DNA from: Taudactylus pleione
Lineage: Eukaryota > Chordata > Amphibia > Anura > Myobatrachidae
DNA: 64,000 nucleotides
Assembly: GCA_031769625.1 (NCBI GenBank)
Contig: JAUIMM010000213.1
Coordinates: 5,537,501-5,601,500 of the forward strand
Direction of reading: 5' to 3'
The position numbers were made by a program, and so were the translations under genes. Each line of letters opens with the position of its first letter. Within the stretch, counting starts at the first letter, position 1. Below, piece by piece: positions 9,763-20,810 of this stretch. The notes beneath the pieces were generated by a model. The model saw nothing but the letters and a program-made list of their open reading frames with translations, did not search any database and was not told the origin of the DNA.

Positions 9763-10325
9763 AATCCCGACAGCGGCTGTCCGACAGGATGAAAATCCTG
9801 ACAGAGGCAGGTAAGTATACTAACCTCGCCTGTCCCCCCCTAACTTTCCCTTAGTTGCGCCTAACCCTAACCTCCCCCCCTAGTGCCTAACCCTAACCTC
9901 TGAGGCAGGGCTTAGTGCCTTGTGCCTAACCCTAACTTCCCTCCCTAGTGCCTAACAGAGGCAGGTAGGTATGCTAACCTCCCCTGTCCCCCCCTAACCC
10001 TCCCTTAGTGGTGCCTATCCCTAACCTCCCCCCCCATAGTGCCTAACCCTAACCCCCCTTACTGCTCCCTAAACCTAACCCTCTCGGGGGGGGCCTAAGC
10101 CTAACCCTCCCCCCTAGGGGTGCCTAACCACCACCCCCAAAACCTAACGCTAATCCCGCTAACTGCCCTAAACTTAACCTTCCCCCCCGTGGCTAACAGG
10201 ACGGGTGTCCCGGATTTACCTCGTTCTGGCACACGTTGTCCTGGATTCTGGCGTCGGGATTATGATAGGCATCGATATTTCGATGTTTATCATAAATCCC
10301 TAGCCGGCATTCTGCTGTCGGGATT
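9763..10325 (+). mobile_element. Interspersed element rich in CCTAACCCT motifs, copy 2
   Basis: The left end is AATCCCGACAGCGGCTGTCC and the right end is the complement of AATCCCGACAGCAGAATGCC, a better inverted pair than in copy 1. The interior is an irregular array of CCTAACCCTAACC and GTGCCTAACC in a C-rich context, followed by a hairpin at about 10,261-10,294 (TATGATAggCATCGA...TCGATG..TATCATA). Part of the array is duplicated (GACAGAGGCAGGTA occurs twice). Confidence 0.7.
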
Positions 10326-11327
10326 GTGATCCCCTGAAACATATATCACATCTGACGTGTTGCATTGGAGACATGATATAACTGTGGATGTCTGTCACAG
10401 ATATATCGGGTATACAAACTGGTCGATGGCTAGGGTGACATTCATCCCAGCTTTCGCCTGTAAATGGTGAAGAGAGATTTAAAGTAAATGAAGAGTGAAA
10501 TAACCTCTGCTGCACCTTCTGACATGAAAAGATGATCTTTATCATTAGCTACTGTATGTACAGTAACCTTTTTCTCTGTACATATACTGTACATTGTGGT
10601 CTCTTTTGAGATTTGACCAGCGAGACAGACCAATATTCACAATTGGTAAGATTGGGAGTGCTTCGTTGGGAATTTTAGAAGCATACGCTTTCTTATTTAT
10701 TAAAAAAAAGTTTTCCAGAAGTGGTTTTACCACAGTTTTATAAAATGCCATGTAATTCTTAATACTCTTTGGCCTATTTTATTGGGATTCTTCATGGTCA
10801 CTTGGGGAGATTTGAGCTCATCTGGATGGCGAGTCCTCCATAAGACGTGACACTTTTTTTTATCAATAGCTTTTCCTTTACTAAATTTGTTTTTCTGCCA
10901 CAGCCGATTGAACTCAGGCATTGCATGTTCATGTAGAGGCTATTATAATCAGAGGTAAAGGATCTATTATCCAGAAATTTTTGGACATAAAGCTTTTCAT
11001 AAGCGCATTTTTTGCTATACCTAAAATTTACTGAACACACTTAAAAACAATTCTTCTATATTTCCCCATACTCCCCTGGTATATAGCATTACCTCTTAAT
11101 TATATTGTTTAGTTCCTCATAGTAGCAATTAGTGGTAATATCTGTTTATGAGGTAAAATCACAGTCACTCTGCATTTTCTTTCCTATCTTTTCCATATTT
11201 TGGAATTTGGTAATAACAGACGTGTGAGAAAATGTAAAAAAAATACATCTAAAATGATACACAGTTCTATTATTAAATGTTCCAAACCACAGTTTTAGTC
11301 CTGACAAGTTTTGTTGCTACTGTACAG
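10326..11327. other. Unannotated stretch upstream of the EMC7 exons
   Basis: No EMC7 upstream exon is recognisable here. Short - strand frames between 10,440 and 11,040 look like a decayed coding sequence (for example a WRTRHPDEL segment), but the family is not recognised. Confidence 0.35.
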
Positions 11328-11408
11328 GTGATGATGATGGTCCTCCCTCTTCTAATCTTCATTCTGCTTCCTAAAGTAGTGAGCACTAGTGATCCAGAAA
11401 TGCGTCGG
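11328..11408 (+). CDS. EMC7: EMC7, penultimate coding exon
   Basis: EMC7 is a subunit of the ER membrane protein complex, a transmembrane-segment insertase. It has a lumenal domain, one membrane helix and a short cytosolic tail. After a TTGTTGCTACTGTACAG acceptor, 27 in-phase codons read [18 protein letters not shown] then STSDPEMRR, ending at a consensus GTAAGT donor. This matches the membrane helix and the juxtamembrane DPxMRR motif of vertebrate EMC7. Entry and exit are both phase 0. The preceding exons, which encode the lumenal domain, are not found in the 11 kb upstream, so either they lie outside the window or this is a partial copy. Confidence 0.85.
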
Positions 11409-11492
11409 GTAAGTTAAAGTACAGTTTGCTCGGAACTCGTAGGTACTCAATTTACATCGCTTTCCCATTTAAACGCATGTCCTTTTCCTAAG

Positions 11493-11948
11493 GAAATGGA
11501 GCAATCCATGAACATGCTAAACTCCAACCATGAGCTGCCTGACATTTTTGAATTCATGACCAGACTTTTTACCTCAAAATCTTCAAGCAAATCCAGCAAC
11601 GATGGAAGAGCAGGAAGAGCGGAGTTGGGAAGAGATAGTGATCGTAATTCCCACTGGACCCACAGATCTGAGCTCGGTCAAACTCATAACGAAATATTGT
11701 CCAATGTGTGGAATTTGCATACCTTTTTATATTTTCAGGGAAGTCTTGACCTATCATTTGTTGTGATTTATTTTGTTCTGTTGTGTATTATTGTTTGCAC
11801 TTTACCTACACTGAGTATTTTTTTTTATTTGTGTGTGTGGCTGGGGCACACATTTTCAAGATCAATGTGTAAATGTATAATATTTTTATTATCAATTACT
11901 ACATGTACATTTGAAAAGATACTTCCACAACAAGGCTTCTGTAGATGA
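11493..11948 (+). CDS. EMC7: EMC7, last coding exon with a shifted C-terminus
   Basis: An 84-bp intron (GTAAGT...CCTAAG) separates this from the previous exon. The frame continues [17 protein letters not shown] then [18 protein letters not shown], matching the cytosolic tail of EMC7. At about 11,600 the frame shifts. The family's basic ending appears in another frame as KSGVGKR followed by TAG at 11,636-11,638. The frame actually in phase runs on to 11,948 with an unrelated tail of about 105 residues containing hydrophobic stretches. The normal protein would end near 11,638. A 1-base deletion near AACGATGG explains the shift; whether it is a sequencing error, an allele or a sign of pseudogene decay cannot be told from one sequence. 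Confidence 0.8.
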   Translation, partial: EMEQSMNMLNSNHELPDIFEFMTRLFTSKSSSKSSNDGRAGRAELGRDSDRNSHWTHRSELGQTHNEILSNVWNLHTFLYFQGSLDLSFVVIYFVLLCIIVCTLPTLSIFFYLCVWLGHTFSRSMCKCIIFLLSITTCTFEKILPQQGFCR

Positions 11949-12461
11949 GGCTTGGTCACTAACGGTCTGCATTTAGTAAGTACTAGTGGTCACGTCAGAA
12001 AGATAGAGAATTGTTTTTATTGTTTATCATTTTGCCCCATTTTAATAATTTTCCATTAAAAGGGTTTAACAACTGTAAGTGCTGCTAGAGTCACAGACCT
12101 TTGCAATTGTTATGTATAGTTACTGGGCTATGACTATATTAAAGGGGTATTCAGTTATCATTAATGGCCAAAAGGTGCTGGTTTCAAAATGTTTCCCTTC
12201 ACCTTGCAACCCCCAACATTGCACATTTTTCTTGAATACCATATTTATCAGTGCTATGTGCAACCACACGTCGCGACTACAAATTGCCATTAATTCAATA
12301 CAACTTAGAGTATGTTTGAATAGTTTGTTTCCACTTTACTTTGAACAACTAATTGATATGGAAATATGTGAAATACACGAGCTTACAGTATTTACAGGCT
12401 TTACTTTCCATATCTCAAGTTTTGCTGAGTCACATCGTCATGGCTTGTCTGTGAGTTGTAG
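11949..12461 (+). other. Probable EMC7 3' region
   Basis: AT-rich sequence downstream of the last EMC7 exon. It probably includes the 3' UTR, but no polyadenylation signal stands out as decisive. No other gene is recognised. Confidence 0.35.
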
Positions 12462-12738
12462 CAGGGCCGTAACTAGGGTAGTGCGGCCAGTGCCATGGCA
12501 CAGGGCACCACAGGGCAGGGGGTGCTGTTTGGTTATGTAAATTTTCCTGTTTATTATCATTCTCACTTGTAGCTTCCTCTTCTCTTATCCCCAGCATCTC
12601 CTGGCCTCTCCTATCTCTTCCCTGGCCCTTCTCAATGAGGCCTTGGATCTTTTTCAGGTGCATTAGCTTATGTTCCTATTTAAAAAATGCCAATGCTCTC
12701 TCTGGCACAGTGCACCAAAAAGTCTAGTTACGGCTCTG
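12462..12738. mobile_element. hAT-like MITE
   Basis: Inverted ends are CAGGGCCGTAACTAGGG and the complement CAGAGCCGTAACTAGAC. Flanks AGTTGTAG (12454-12461) and CGTTGTAG (12739-12746) match at 7 of 8 positions. The terminal wording is related to the element at 46,222-47,271. Confidence 0.75.
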
Positions 12739-13379
12739 CGTTGTAGAATACCATGAGGAATTAATTATATACGACAAATGACTAGAGGCTAGGAAATTAA
12801 TTCTGAGATTGGCATATTTGTTACTGTATGTATTTAAAAGTGTTACTGCTAGATAGGCTTCACATTGCAACAGAAAATGATTTGTTTATATATGAGTAAG
12901 AGTATGGATGAGAAATGTATATACAGTACAATAAAATATAAATGTATTTTTAAATTTAAAGCTGGGACGGAGATGCCGATTTCGAAAGCTATACACACTT
13001 GCCAATTGGTCGATATGCCTGGCCAGACTTCAGAAATGTGATAGCCTGAACCATGCTAAATGAATGTACAAAACCAGAGGAACTGTATAAACAAGTGAGA
13101 CACAACTATGCAAGCAGGGCCGGCCCGAGCCTAATTTTTTTGGTAAGCGGATATAGATTTTGGCACCCCCGTTGTAAAAAAGCCTCATATATCGGGAGTA
13201 CATGTAATAATGTAACAATGACAAAAGAGAATCTGTAGATCAAAAGACCAGCTTTATATACACACGGTTATAATGTAATACTATACTCAGTGGCGGCACT
13301 AGGGTTGGTGTAACTAAGTGCAATAACTAATGGTGTCACCCCACATGGACCTTTTCCTGTATCATACCATGCAAAATCC

Positions 13380-13720
13380 TTAGTAATAACATACAATAGA
13401 CCCAACAGGGGAAAAAAAAACATACACATTAACTCCCACTATGTGGGGCTCCCCACGATAAATAAAAACACGTACACAGGCCACAACATTGAAAAAAACA
13501 AACACATAGGCCCCCACATGAAAATAATAACAAACAAAACACATTAGCCACATGTGAAAATAAAACGCATGGCGCTTTGCAGAAAGGAAAACACACATAG
13601 ACCCCCACATGAGAAAAAAACACACACATGAGCACCCATATAAAAGTAATAAAACACATCGGATTTGCATGAAAAAAAACACACGTAGGTCTCCACATGA
13701 AATCGTATGAAGTGTTATAG
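13380..13720. repeat. Degenerate A-rich tandem repeat
   Basis: Blocks of the type CACATGAAAAAAAACACACA followed by TAGGCCCCCACATGA recur irregularly. - strand frames through it are repeat translations, not genes. Confidence 0.6.
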
Positions 13721-13794
13721 GGCCCCTATGCAGCAGGACCACTCTGGGTGATGAGCTACAATTATACCCTAAGATACGTATTCAGGGAGAGGGA

Positions 13795-14670
13795 GACAGT
13801 CAGTGGGTGACGGGGAGAGGGTGACAGCACTGGGTGCCAGGGAGTGGGCGACAGCACTGGGTGACAGGGAGAGGCTGACAGCACTGGGTGACAGCGAGAG
13901 GGGGACAGCACTTAGGTGACAGGGAGAGGGTGATGACAGGGAAAGGGCGACGGGGAGAGAATGACCACTTGGTGACAGATAGAGGTTGACGATAGGGAGA
14001 GGGTGAAAGCACTAGGTGACAGGGAAAAGGTGATGACGGAGAGGGTGACATCACTAAGTGACGGAGAGGGGGACGACAGGGAGAGGGTGACAGCATAAGG
14101 TGACAGGGAGAGGGTGACAGCACTGGGTGACAGGGAGAGGTTGACAGCACTACGTGATGTGACAGCATTAGGTGACGGAGAGGGTGACGACACTGGGGGA
14201 CAGGGAGAGGGCGACAATACTGGGTGACAGGGAGAGGGTGACAACAGGGAGCGTTTGACAGCACTAGGTGACGGAGTTGTTGATGAAGGAGACGCTGACA
14301 GCACTGGGAGAGGGTGACGACAGGAAGAGTGTGACAGCACTAGGTGACGGAGAGGGTGACGACAGCTAGAGGCTGACAGCACTGGGTGACAGGGAGAGGG
14401 TGACAGCACTAAGTGACGGAGAGGGTGACGACAGGAAGAGTGTGACAGCACTAGGTGACGGAGAGGGTGACGACAGCTAGAGGCTGACAACACTGGGTGA
14501 CAGGGAGAGGGTGACAGCACTAAGTGACGGAGAGGGTGACGACAGGGAGAGTGTGACAGCACTAGGTGATGGAGAGGGTGACGACAGGGAGAGGCCGACA
14601 GTAGTGGGTGACAGGGAGAGGGTGAAAATACTGGGTGACGGAGAGGGTGATGACAAGGAGAGAGTGACAG
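13795..14670. repeat. Minisatellite with 111-bp higher-order period
   Basis: The basic word is GTGACAGCACTGGGTGACAG then GGAGAGG, repeated many times with changes. From about 14,316 the variants form a higher-order unit: the block beginning GACGACAGG(A/G)AGAGTGTGAC recurs at 14,316, 14,427 and 14,538, exactly 111 bp apart. Because 111 is a multiple of 3, the complementary strand stays open for 255 codons rich in Ser, Pro, Leu and His. This is a repeat artefact. Confidence 0.85.
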
Positions 14671-15190
14671 CCAGTGCATGACAAATACAGGGTTTTTAAA
14701 TTTTCTTACCTGGGCCCAGAACTGCAGCGCTGCAGTGCATGGAGGGCTCCTCCTTGGACGTCACATAACGTTGGGGATGGTCACGAGATCGTGACATCAG
14801 ATCCTCAGCGTCTAAGAACAGTCTCGGAGAGAGGCAGCAGAGGTTTGGAATGTGGAAAGGGGAGGAGCTGAGGATAGGGGAGAGTGAGGCCACTCCTCCC
14901 CCACCAGCCGGGCAGGCACACTCTTGTAAGCAGTCACACTAGGGGGAGGAGATGGGGGTGCCCGGCCCCGGACTGTCATCATTGTGTGAAGTGTTCAGTC
15001 AGCACCTGCGGCGCTGGCTGCGCGGTGTGCAACAGCATATTATGAGTCAGTGTGACTGATTGTCACACTGACGGCGGCTGTGGGGGACAGCACTGAGCAC
15101 AGTGGCGGGACTCAGGACTCTGAGATGACGCCCTTATAGCCTGGCGCTGTAAGTAGCTGCGTACCTGGCGTAATGGGCTGGCCGGCCCTG

Positions 15191-15705
15191 TATGCAAGTA
15201 TATTGGAAGGACATGATCCAGAGGCGTCACCGGGTCTGGTCACACCAGGTACGCACTCTGACTATCCCTGCATGCTGGAGGCGCGCCCGTGTCTCTAAAA
15301 GAGAGCTAAAGTAAAGGTGCGTGGCCATGCGGGGGATCCCAATGACTTCACGCTGGGGGCAGCCCAGCATCGCTGGAGATGCTGGGCTGCCCCCGGAGAC
15401 TGGGCTATCAGCACTGTCAACGTGTCAGTTCCTCTTCTATGACAGGAGCTGGATGGGACCTATTACATTTGGCCCTGAGTGAAAGATGCATCAGTTTGTT
15501 TTTTTTTCCCTTCGAAGCTAAACAAATAGTTATTTAATTTGATTGCCTGTTTGGCTTTGAATGAATGTACTTTAATATGCTATGTTAGAATATATAACAT
15601 AAACTAAGAAAAAAAAATAAAGATCACCCTGTGTGGTGTATTTAATTTTTATTTATTTTTTGGCTCGGGTGCCTAGTTTTTTTTTTTCCCTTCACAATGT
15701 CCATT
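15191..15705. other. Unannotated stretch
   Basis: CAGAGGCGTCACCGGG at about 15,221 looks like a lone hAT-type end, but no matching right end was found. There is also a GCAGCCCAGC/GCTGGGCTGC stem near 15,359-15,391. Confidence 0.35.
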
Positions 15706-15857
15706 ATAAATATTAATAATTACTGCGCTCAGCCCAAGTGAAGTGCCATGGAAGTAAAGAAAGGCATATCAAGTACTCATCTGTATCAAATAAATCTTTA
15801 CTTCAAAACGATCTATCTAGCATACAAATTATTATATAAGTATACTAGTCAACAATT
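15706..15857 (-). repeat. Penelope direct terminal repeat, left copy
   Basis: It begins ATAAATATTAATAATTACTG and matches 20,811-20,961 almost base for base (differences such as GCGCTC/GCACTC and a short indel in TGTAT(AA)TCAAATAAATC). Confidence 0.8.
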
Positions 15858-15891
15858 CTAGCGATACAGTCTCAAGCATTAATGACTAATA

Positions 15892-16088
15892 GGTCTATTT
15901 ACTAAGCAGTGTTAGGAGACAGAGTGAAAAGTGATAAGAAAGTGATGAGGTGCCAGACAATCAGCTCCCAACTATCATCTCACAGGCTGTGTTTGAAAAA
16001 TGACAGTTGGGAGCTGATTGGCTGGCACCTTATCACTTTCTTATCACTTTTCACTCTGTCTCCTAACACTGCTTAGTAAACAGACCCC
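15892..16088. mobile_element. Palindromic MITE inside the Penelope 3' region
   Basis: Left GGTCTATTTACTAAGCAGTG and the right-hand complement GGGGTCTGTTTACTAAGCAG pair along about 70 bases each side (through GGAGACAGAGTGAAAAGTGA and CAATCAGCTCCCAACT). TA lies on both sides (15890-15891, 16089-16090). This fits a Tc1/mariner-type MITE. Confidence 0.75.
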
Positions 16089-17209
16089 TAAGTCCAATGT
16101 AAAAACCAGAAGCAACAGATGAATGTAGTCCGGAATCTCTCAATTTGTATAAATGCTGTGATGATGCTGCACTTGTACTAACTCTTCACAGTTAGTTAAG
16201 ACATAGCAGTGTTTAAACCGATCCACTATTGATGTGAGTTAAGATGGATAGCGGCATCCCGCTGCTTAGTTTATACTGTGTTGGATCCCCAGGGTGAAGA
16301 TCTTCCTGGGGATGGAGTACGGCAGTGATGGCTGACTTACAGGAATATGTCTGAGACTGCACGCCTGGCCTTTGGGTGCAGATGCCGGTGGAGCGTCCGT
16401 CTGAAAGGCGCTACACCCGCAGTGCTCACTGGAGGAGACCGCTGCCGTCCGTGGAGGGGTTGTTACAGTGTAAGTTCCGGAGTGTAACTGATTACCGTGC
16501 AGCCCCTCCTGTCAGATTTACCTCCCTCGTAGCTGCCAATATGCCGCTCCTTCGTCTCGCCGGTAGTCAGTCTTCGTGGTGTGCCGTCTGTTTCAGTATA
16601 CTCCGGTCTTTGTCCTGTTCCTTATGAGGAGCTCTGGTCATTAATGTCGGTCAAGTAATCCTATTAGGAAGTGTTGTTTCAGTAGTGACAATCTCCAACG
16701 CGTAGCGGCTAAAGCCTTCTTCAGGCATAATGTGTAACCAGTCCGACTTCCGTCTTATACTCCTTGATACTGGTGACGTCATGAGAAGGGAGCGAGGATT
16801 CAGTTGTCATGGTAAATTGACGCTTAAATGAAACCATGTGTAGATCATGCTTGTTACAGCAGTAAGTCCTTCCTTTGAGCTACAATTTCTCTTATAGTGC
16901 ATGATGTCATAATTTAGTTACTGTTAACATAATACAATTATTATGCAATTCTAACTAATCCCATTTGTTTATTGACGATACAAGGTATTCATTAAAAATG
17001 CTAAAGAGCATATCCTGATACTTAAGAGGAGCATAATCTATTAGACCATAGCGGTGCTGGTTTTTATCTACCTTGGTGTTAAATATGAACATCCAGAATT
17101 TAATTGAGCTGGAAAACCAACCAACTCAGCCCATAATGATCGACCTAACCTCGTTATCCTTATTGAGGCCAAAAGGGGTTATGGTCTTCAAGGTGTATAT
17201 CCATTTTCA

Positions 17210-17886
17210 TTATTCTTTATTAATAGCCTGCTCATGGTCACCCCCCATTATTTTGAGGTCTCTAGGATCACTGTTCTGTGACTCTTTGAAGTGCTGTGAC
17301 AAGCTGTGTGTCTCTAGGCCTTTTTTGATATTGTGGATGTGTTCCGCAGTACATGTCTTAGGTTCCTTATGGTGCGCCCCACGTACTGTAACCCACATGG
17401 ACATTCTGCGAGATAGACTATATTCTGACTGTCGCATGTGATATGTTCTTTAATGTTGAAGATTTTTCTGGTTTTAGTAGATTGAAAAGTGGATTTTACT
17501 TTGGTTGATACCTTAGTCGTTCTGCATGTGATACAGTGATAAAACCCTCCTTTCTTGAAAATTAGATGTGTTTTTTCTGGTAGTATGTCCATCAGTATTT
17601 CTTCCTGCAGTAGGATATACCAATGTTTAAGTATTTTTCGGAGTAAACCTGCAACATTACTGTATTGTGTTACAATGCTATGGCTGTATTGGTCCTTACT
17701 CTGGTGTATCTTGGGTTTATACTCCAGTAGTTCTTCTCTAACGAGTGTCTTGGCATTGTTATATGCTTCATCTATTAGAATAGGATTGTATTTCTTCTGT
17801 AAGAATTGTTCCTTAAGGGTACTACCCTGTTTTATATATTCCTCTTTTTTTTGTGCAGTTGCATTTGATTCTGCGAATTTGACCAA
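17210..17886 (-). pseudogene. Penelope RT C-terminal region and GIY-YIG endonuclease
   Basis: Reading down from 17,886, the frame shows the thumb/connector region (FLQKKYNPILIDEAYNNAK). It then gives a cysteine-containing linker FHY..C-type segment (KGGFYHCITCRTT) and the endonuclease start IVYLAECPCGLQYVGRT, where VY and YVG correspond to the GIY and YIG motifs, followed by the conserved Arg. After a frameshift near 17,330-17,430 the last part continues as EHIHNIKKGLETHSLSQHF. The domain order RT then GIY-YIG is diagnostic of Penelope elements. Confidence 0.8.
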
Positions 17887-17959
17887 AGGGTATATTGTAC
17901 AGCCAATTTCTATGATGACCGCTAGTGGAGTATATGTAGCTGTTTGTATCGACCGGTTT

Positions 17960-18790
17960 CTAATATGTACGTGTGTGGATTCTTTCTTCCTTGATGTATA
18001 TGTTGAGGTCTAGAAAGTTTCCTGTGGATTTGCTATATTCTGTATTGAATACCAGATGTATGTAATTGGAATTAATGTACTGTAGGAATTCTTCGAGAGA
18101 GTCTTGTGTCCCTTTCCAAAAAAAGAGTACATCAGTGATGTATCTTTGCCAGAGGACTATGTTTTGCCCAAACTCATTGTTAGACCAGATGTTTAAGTCC
18201 TCCCAATGGCCCATGCAAATGTTGGCATAGCTTGGGGCAAACCTAGTCCCTATTGCTGTCCCTGTGACTTGTCTGTAAAATTGACTGTCAAACCAGACGA
18301 AATTGTGTTCCAGAATAAATTGGATTCCCTGTAATATGAATTTTGATTGTTACTTTGTCATATAGGTGTCTAGGTTGAAAGTATGTCTTACTGCTTCTAG
18401 TCCCTGATTGTGATTTATGAAAGTATAGAGGGAGGTAATATCGCTTGTACAAATCCAGTAATCCTCCTCCCAAATTGTATCATAAAGTATCTTTAGAATG
18501 GCGGTAGTATCTTTGAGATGAGACCTTTGTTTTTGCACATATATTTGCAGCATTTGATCAATATATTGGGATAGGTTAGATGTTAAGGAGTTCACCCCAA
18601 CTATGGTTGGTCTTCCCGGTGGTTTTTCTGCGTTCTTGAGAACTTTCGGTAGAAAGTAAAATACGGGTATCATAGGGTTGTTATTGTTAATGTAATCGTG
18701 TTCTCCCTTAGTTAGTATCCCTGATTGGTACCCTTCCTGTAGCACTGAGTTCATTTCAGACTGGTATTTTGTAGTGGGGTCCTCTTTCAA
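17960..18790 (-). pseudogene. Penelope reverse transcriptase core
   Basis: Segments in family order are FYFLPKVLKNAEKPPGRPTI then VGVNSLTSNLSQYIDQMLQ, SDITSLYTFINHNQGLEAV (palm, first Asp retained), and, after frameshifts, QRYITDVLFFWKGTQDSLEE. The last should carry the YxDD catalytic pair but reads YITD, so one catalytic aspartate is gone. The segments occupy at least two frames. Confidence 0.8.
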
Positions 18791-18851
18791 TAGTTGGTAT
18801 GTGTAGGAGTCTCCAAGAATCCTATTGGATTCTTCTATATAGTCTTTCTTA

Positions 18852-19147
18852 TCAACTATGACCCCCCCCCCCTTTGTCAGCTGGTTTGATGACTATTTGT
18901 TGGTTGTTACCCAGTTCCTTCAGTGCCTGTGATTCCTCTTTACTTATGTTAATGTTCCTTTTCCTGTTACTTGATAGTTTCTCGAAGTCATTGTTGACCA
19001 CGCTTTCAAACATGTCAATCAAATGACCTCTGAGGTGTTGCGGATAGAATCTAGAGCGTGGCTTCAGATCTGAATGTCTAAACTTGGTATCTTCAGGTAT
19101 TTTATATTGAATCCCCTTATTGTTGTGATGATATTTTTGTAATGTTA
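18852..19147 (-). pseudogene. Penelope pre-RT conserved region, distal part
   Basis: It reads LQKYHHNNKGIQYKIPEDTK..., ending ALKELGNNQQIVIKPADKGG, the typical block just before the RT fingers. The frame is then lost in an 11-base C run at 18,852-18,862 (a G run on the coding strand). Confidence 0.7.
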
Positions 19148-19466
19148 TGCTGGCCATACACAGTAAGATTTTCTGTCCATCCATCCAACTAGTTGATTGG
19201 TTGGAATGAAAATCTGGTAAGGTATGAAAGCAAATGACAATCAGCAATTTGCTCCCAAACGCCGGAAAATGGACAAAACTGTTGTTGGAACAAATTGTTT
19301 AGATCAAACATTTAACAAACTTGTCTGACGCCCATTTTCATCTGTTTTCTGGCATTTAGGAGCAATTTGCTGATCATTAGTTACTCCCATATGTTACCAG
19401 ATTTTCATTCCAACCAACCAACTAGTTGGATGGTTGGACAGAAAATCTTACCGTGTATGGCCAGCA
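19148..19466. mobile_element. Harbinger-like MITE inserted in Penelope coding sequence
   Basis: Ends TGCTGGCCATACACAGTAAG and the complement TGCTGGCCATACACGGTAAG are near-identical and inverted. TTA is duplicated (19145-19147 and 19467-19469). Removing the element and one TTA rejoins the Penelope reading frame (…FTRKL, then TLQKY… on the - strand). TWA-type 3-bp duplications are characteristic of PIF/Harbinger elements. Confidence 0.85.
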
Positions 19467-20684
19467 TTAGTTTTCTAGTGAAACTGTTAAGATCCAGGTA
19501 TGTAGCAAATTTATTCAGATTTGTCTGTGGGGCAAATTTCAATCCTTTATGTAATACTGATATATGGTGTTTGTTGAGCTCCATTGTGCTCAAATTTTAT
19601 ATTTTTGATGTCGTGCTGTTAATTGGATTGTGGTGTTTCTTTTTGCTAATTCATTTCCATTCTCTAAGTCCTCTCCTACTTCTTCTATTTTCCTTTTTAG
19701 AGGTGTGATTTGATATACAAGGCAGGTTGACTGACCTGCCCCCTGATCTAAAAAATGACGGTTGATCCTATCTGTGTGATCCTTTGTCTGGTCAGATTTA
19801 CTATGTGTGGAATCTAGTGGTGTCTCATTAGTGATTTCCACTTCACATTGTTGTTGAGAGCCTTCTAGTATGGAATGCCTTGCTGTATGTTGAGAAAGAT
19901 ATCTCTATACTTGAATCGTCATATGTAATGTTTGCTTTATTGTCTAAGATTTGATTATTATCCTTGGAATGTATTTTAGTCATGAACGGTTGGTAAGTCA
20001 GCTGTAGTTTTTTTATATATAGGTGTCCATTGTACCCAGTGGTAAATTTGTTCTCATCTCTTTGTGGTATTTTGTCCGTATTTTCTTTGGTGTATTTATG
20101 GTCAATCTGTGTTTGTTATTAGCATTTGTTCCTGATCTTTTTTGTTGTTGTTTCTTAGACTTGATTGAGAACGTTTTGCCTATTTTGTCCCTAATTATTT
20201 TAGATTTCTTAGTTGCTATTATTGTATCCTCATCTGTCCTTAGTTTATTTAGAGCGGTGTTCTCTAGCTCTGTAAATTCTTGCTCATTTCTGTATATATC
20301 CGGTGTGGTGTTTAGTTCCTTTACTTCTATCCATATATTGTCCAGGGTATTGGTATGTATGTAAATGATGAGCTTAATTAAATTCATGGAACATTCTTTA
20401 AGAATGTTGTTCCAATTGGCCATGAATTCACTATTCTCCAGATTGTGTCTTGGCTGTTTTTTAATTTTTAGACCTTTTGGAGCTATCTGGTTGTCAAGAT
20501 ACCAATTTAATGTTTGCCTATCCCACCAACATACTTTAGTTTCTTGTTTCATACATTTTTCTATTCTAAAAAAAGTGTCACAGAACTTTCTCCCATTCTC
20601 CTGTGCTGTAGTGGTGGTGTCTAATTCTGTAAAAATGGCATTAGCCTTATCAGCCCTTTGCTGTCTACTGTCTAGGATTCCCAT
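19467..20684 (-). pseudogene. Penelope N-terminal region
   Basis: From the Met at 20,684 a 223-codon frame rich in Lys, Asn and Thr encodes the variable N-terminal part. A further frame spans 19,590-19,841. The conserved motif HISVLHKGLKFAPQTN and then FATYLDLNSFTRKL lies at 19,470-19,580 in another frame. No catalytic domain is expected here. Frame changes mark decay. Confidence 0.65.
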
Positions 20685-20810
20685 GTATAGGAGCAGCAGA
20701 TTCGTTGGATCAAATCAAATATAGCATACACGGGGGAAACTGCGCTCGCTCTGATGGGTTGTGACGGCTAGCTGCGGTAACAGTCGAGTCGATCCTGATT
20801 CATAAATCAC

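Larger units (their letters stand above)
13115..15190. mobile_element. 2.1-kb hAT-type element containing large minisatellites
   Basis: Left end CAGGGCCGGCCCGAGCC and right end GGCTGGCCGGCCCTG are inverted. The 8-bp duplication TATGCAAG is perfect (13107-13114 and 15191-15198). No transposase is present. The interior holds a degenerate A-rich tandem repeat (13,380-13,720), a long G-rich minisatellite (13,795-14,670) and a GC-rich right part with CpGs. The whole unit therefore moved, or expanded, as one non-autonomous element. Confidence 0.8.

Noticed and set aside
10440..11040. Tc1-like transposase on the minus strand
   Set aside because: Short frames look coding-like, but none of the Tc1/mariner motifs could be placed.
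13795..14670. CRISPR-like array
   Set aside because: Units are contiguous and variable with no unique spacers, and the genome is vertebrate.
13912..14679. 255-codon minus-strand open frame as a gene
   Set aside because: It is a translation of a minisatellite whose 111-bp period is divisible by 3; composition is repetitive Ser/Pro/Leu/His with no domain.
15706..15857. Hammerhead ribozyme in the Penelope terminal repeat
   Set aside because: ACAGATGAGTAC on the minus strand resembles the CTGATGAG core, but the core base is changed and no matching GAAA and stem arrangement was found by eye.
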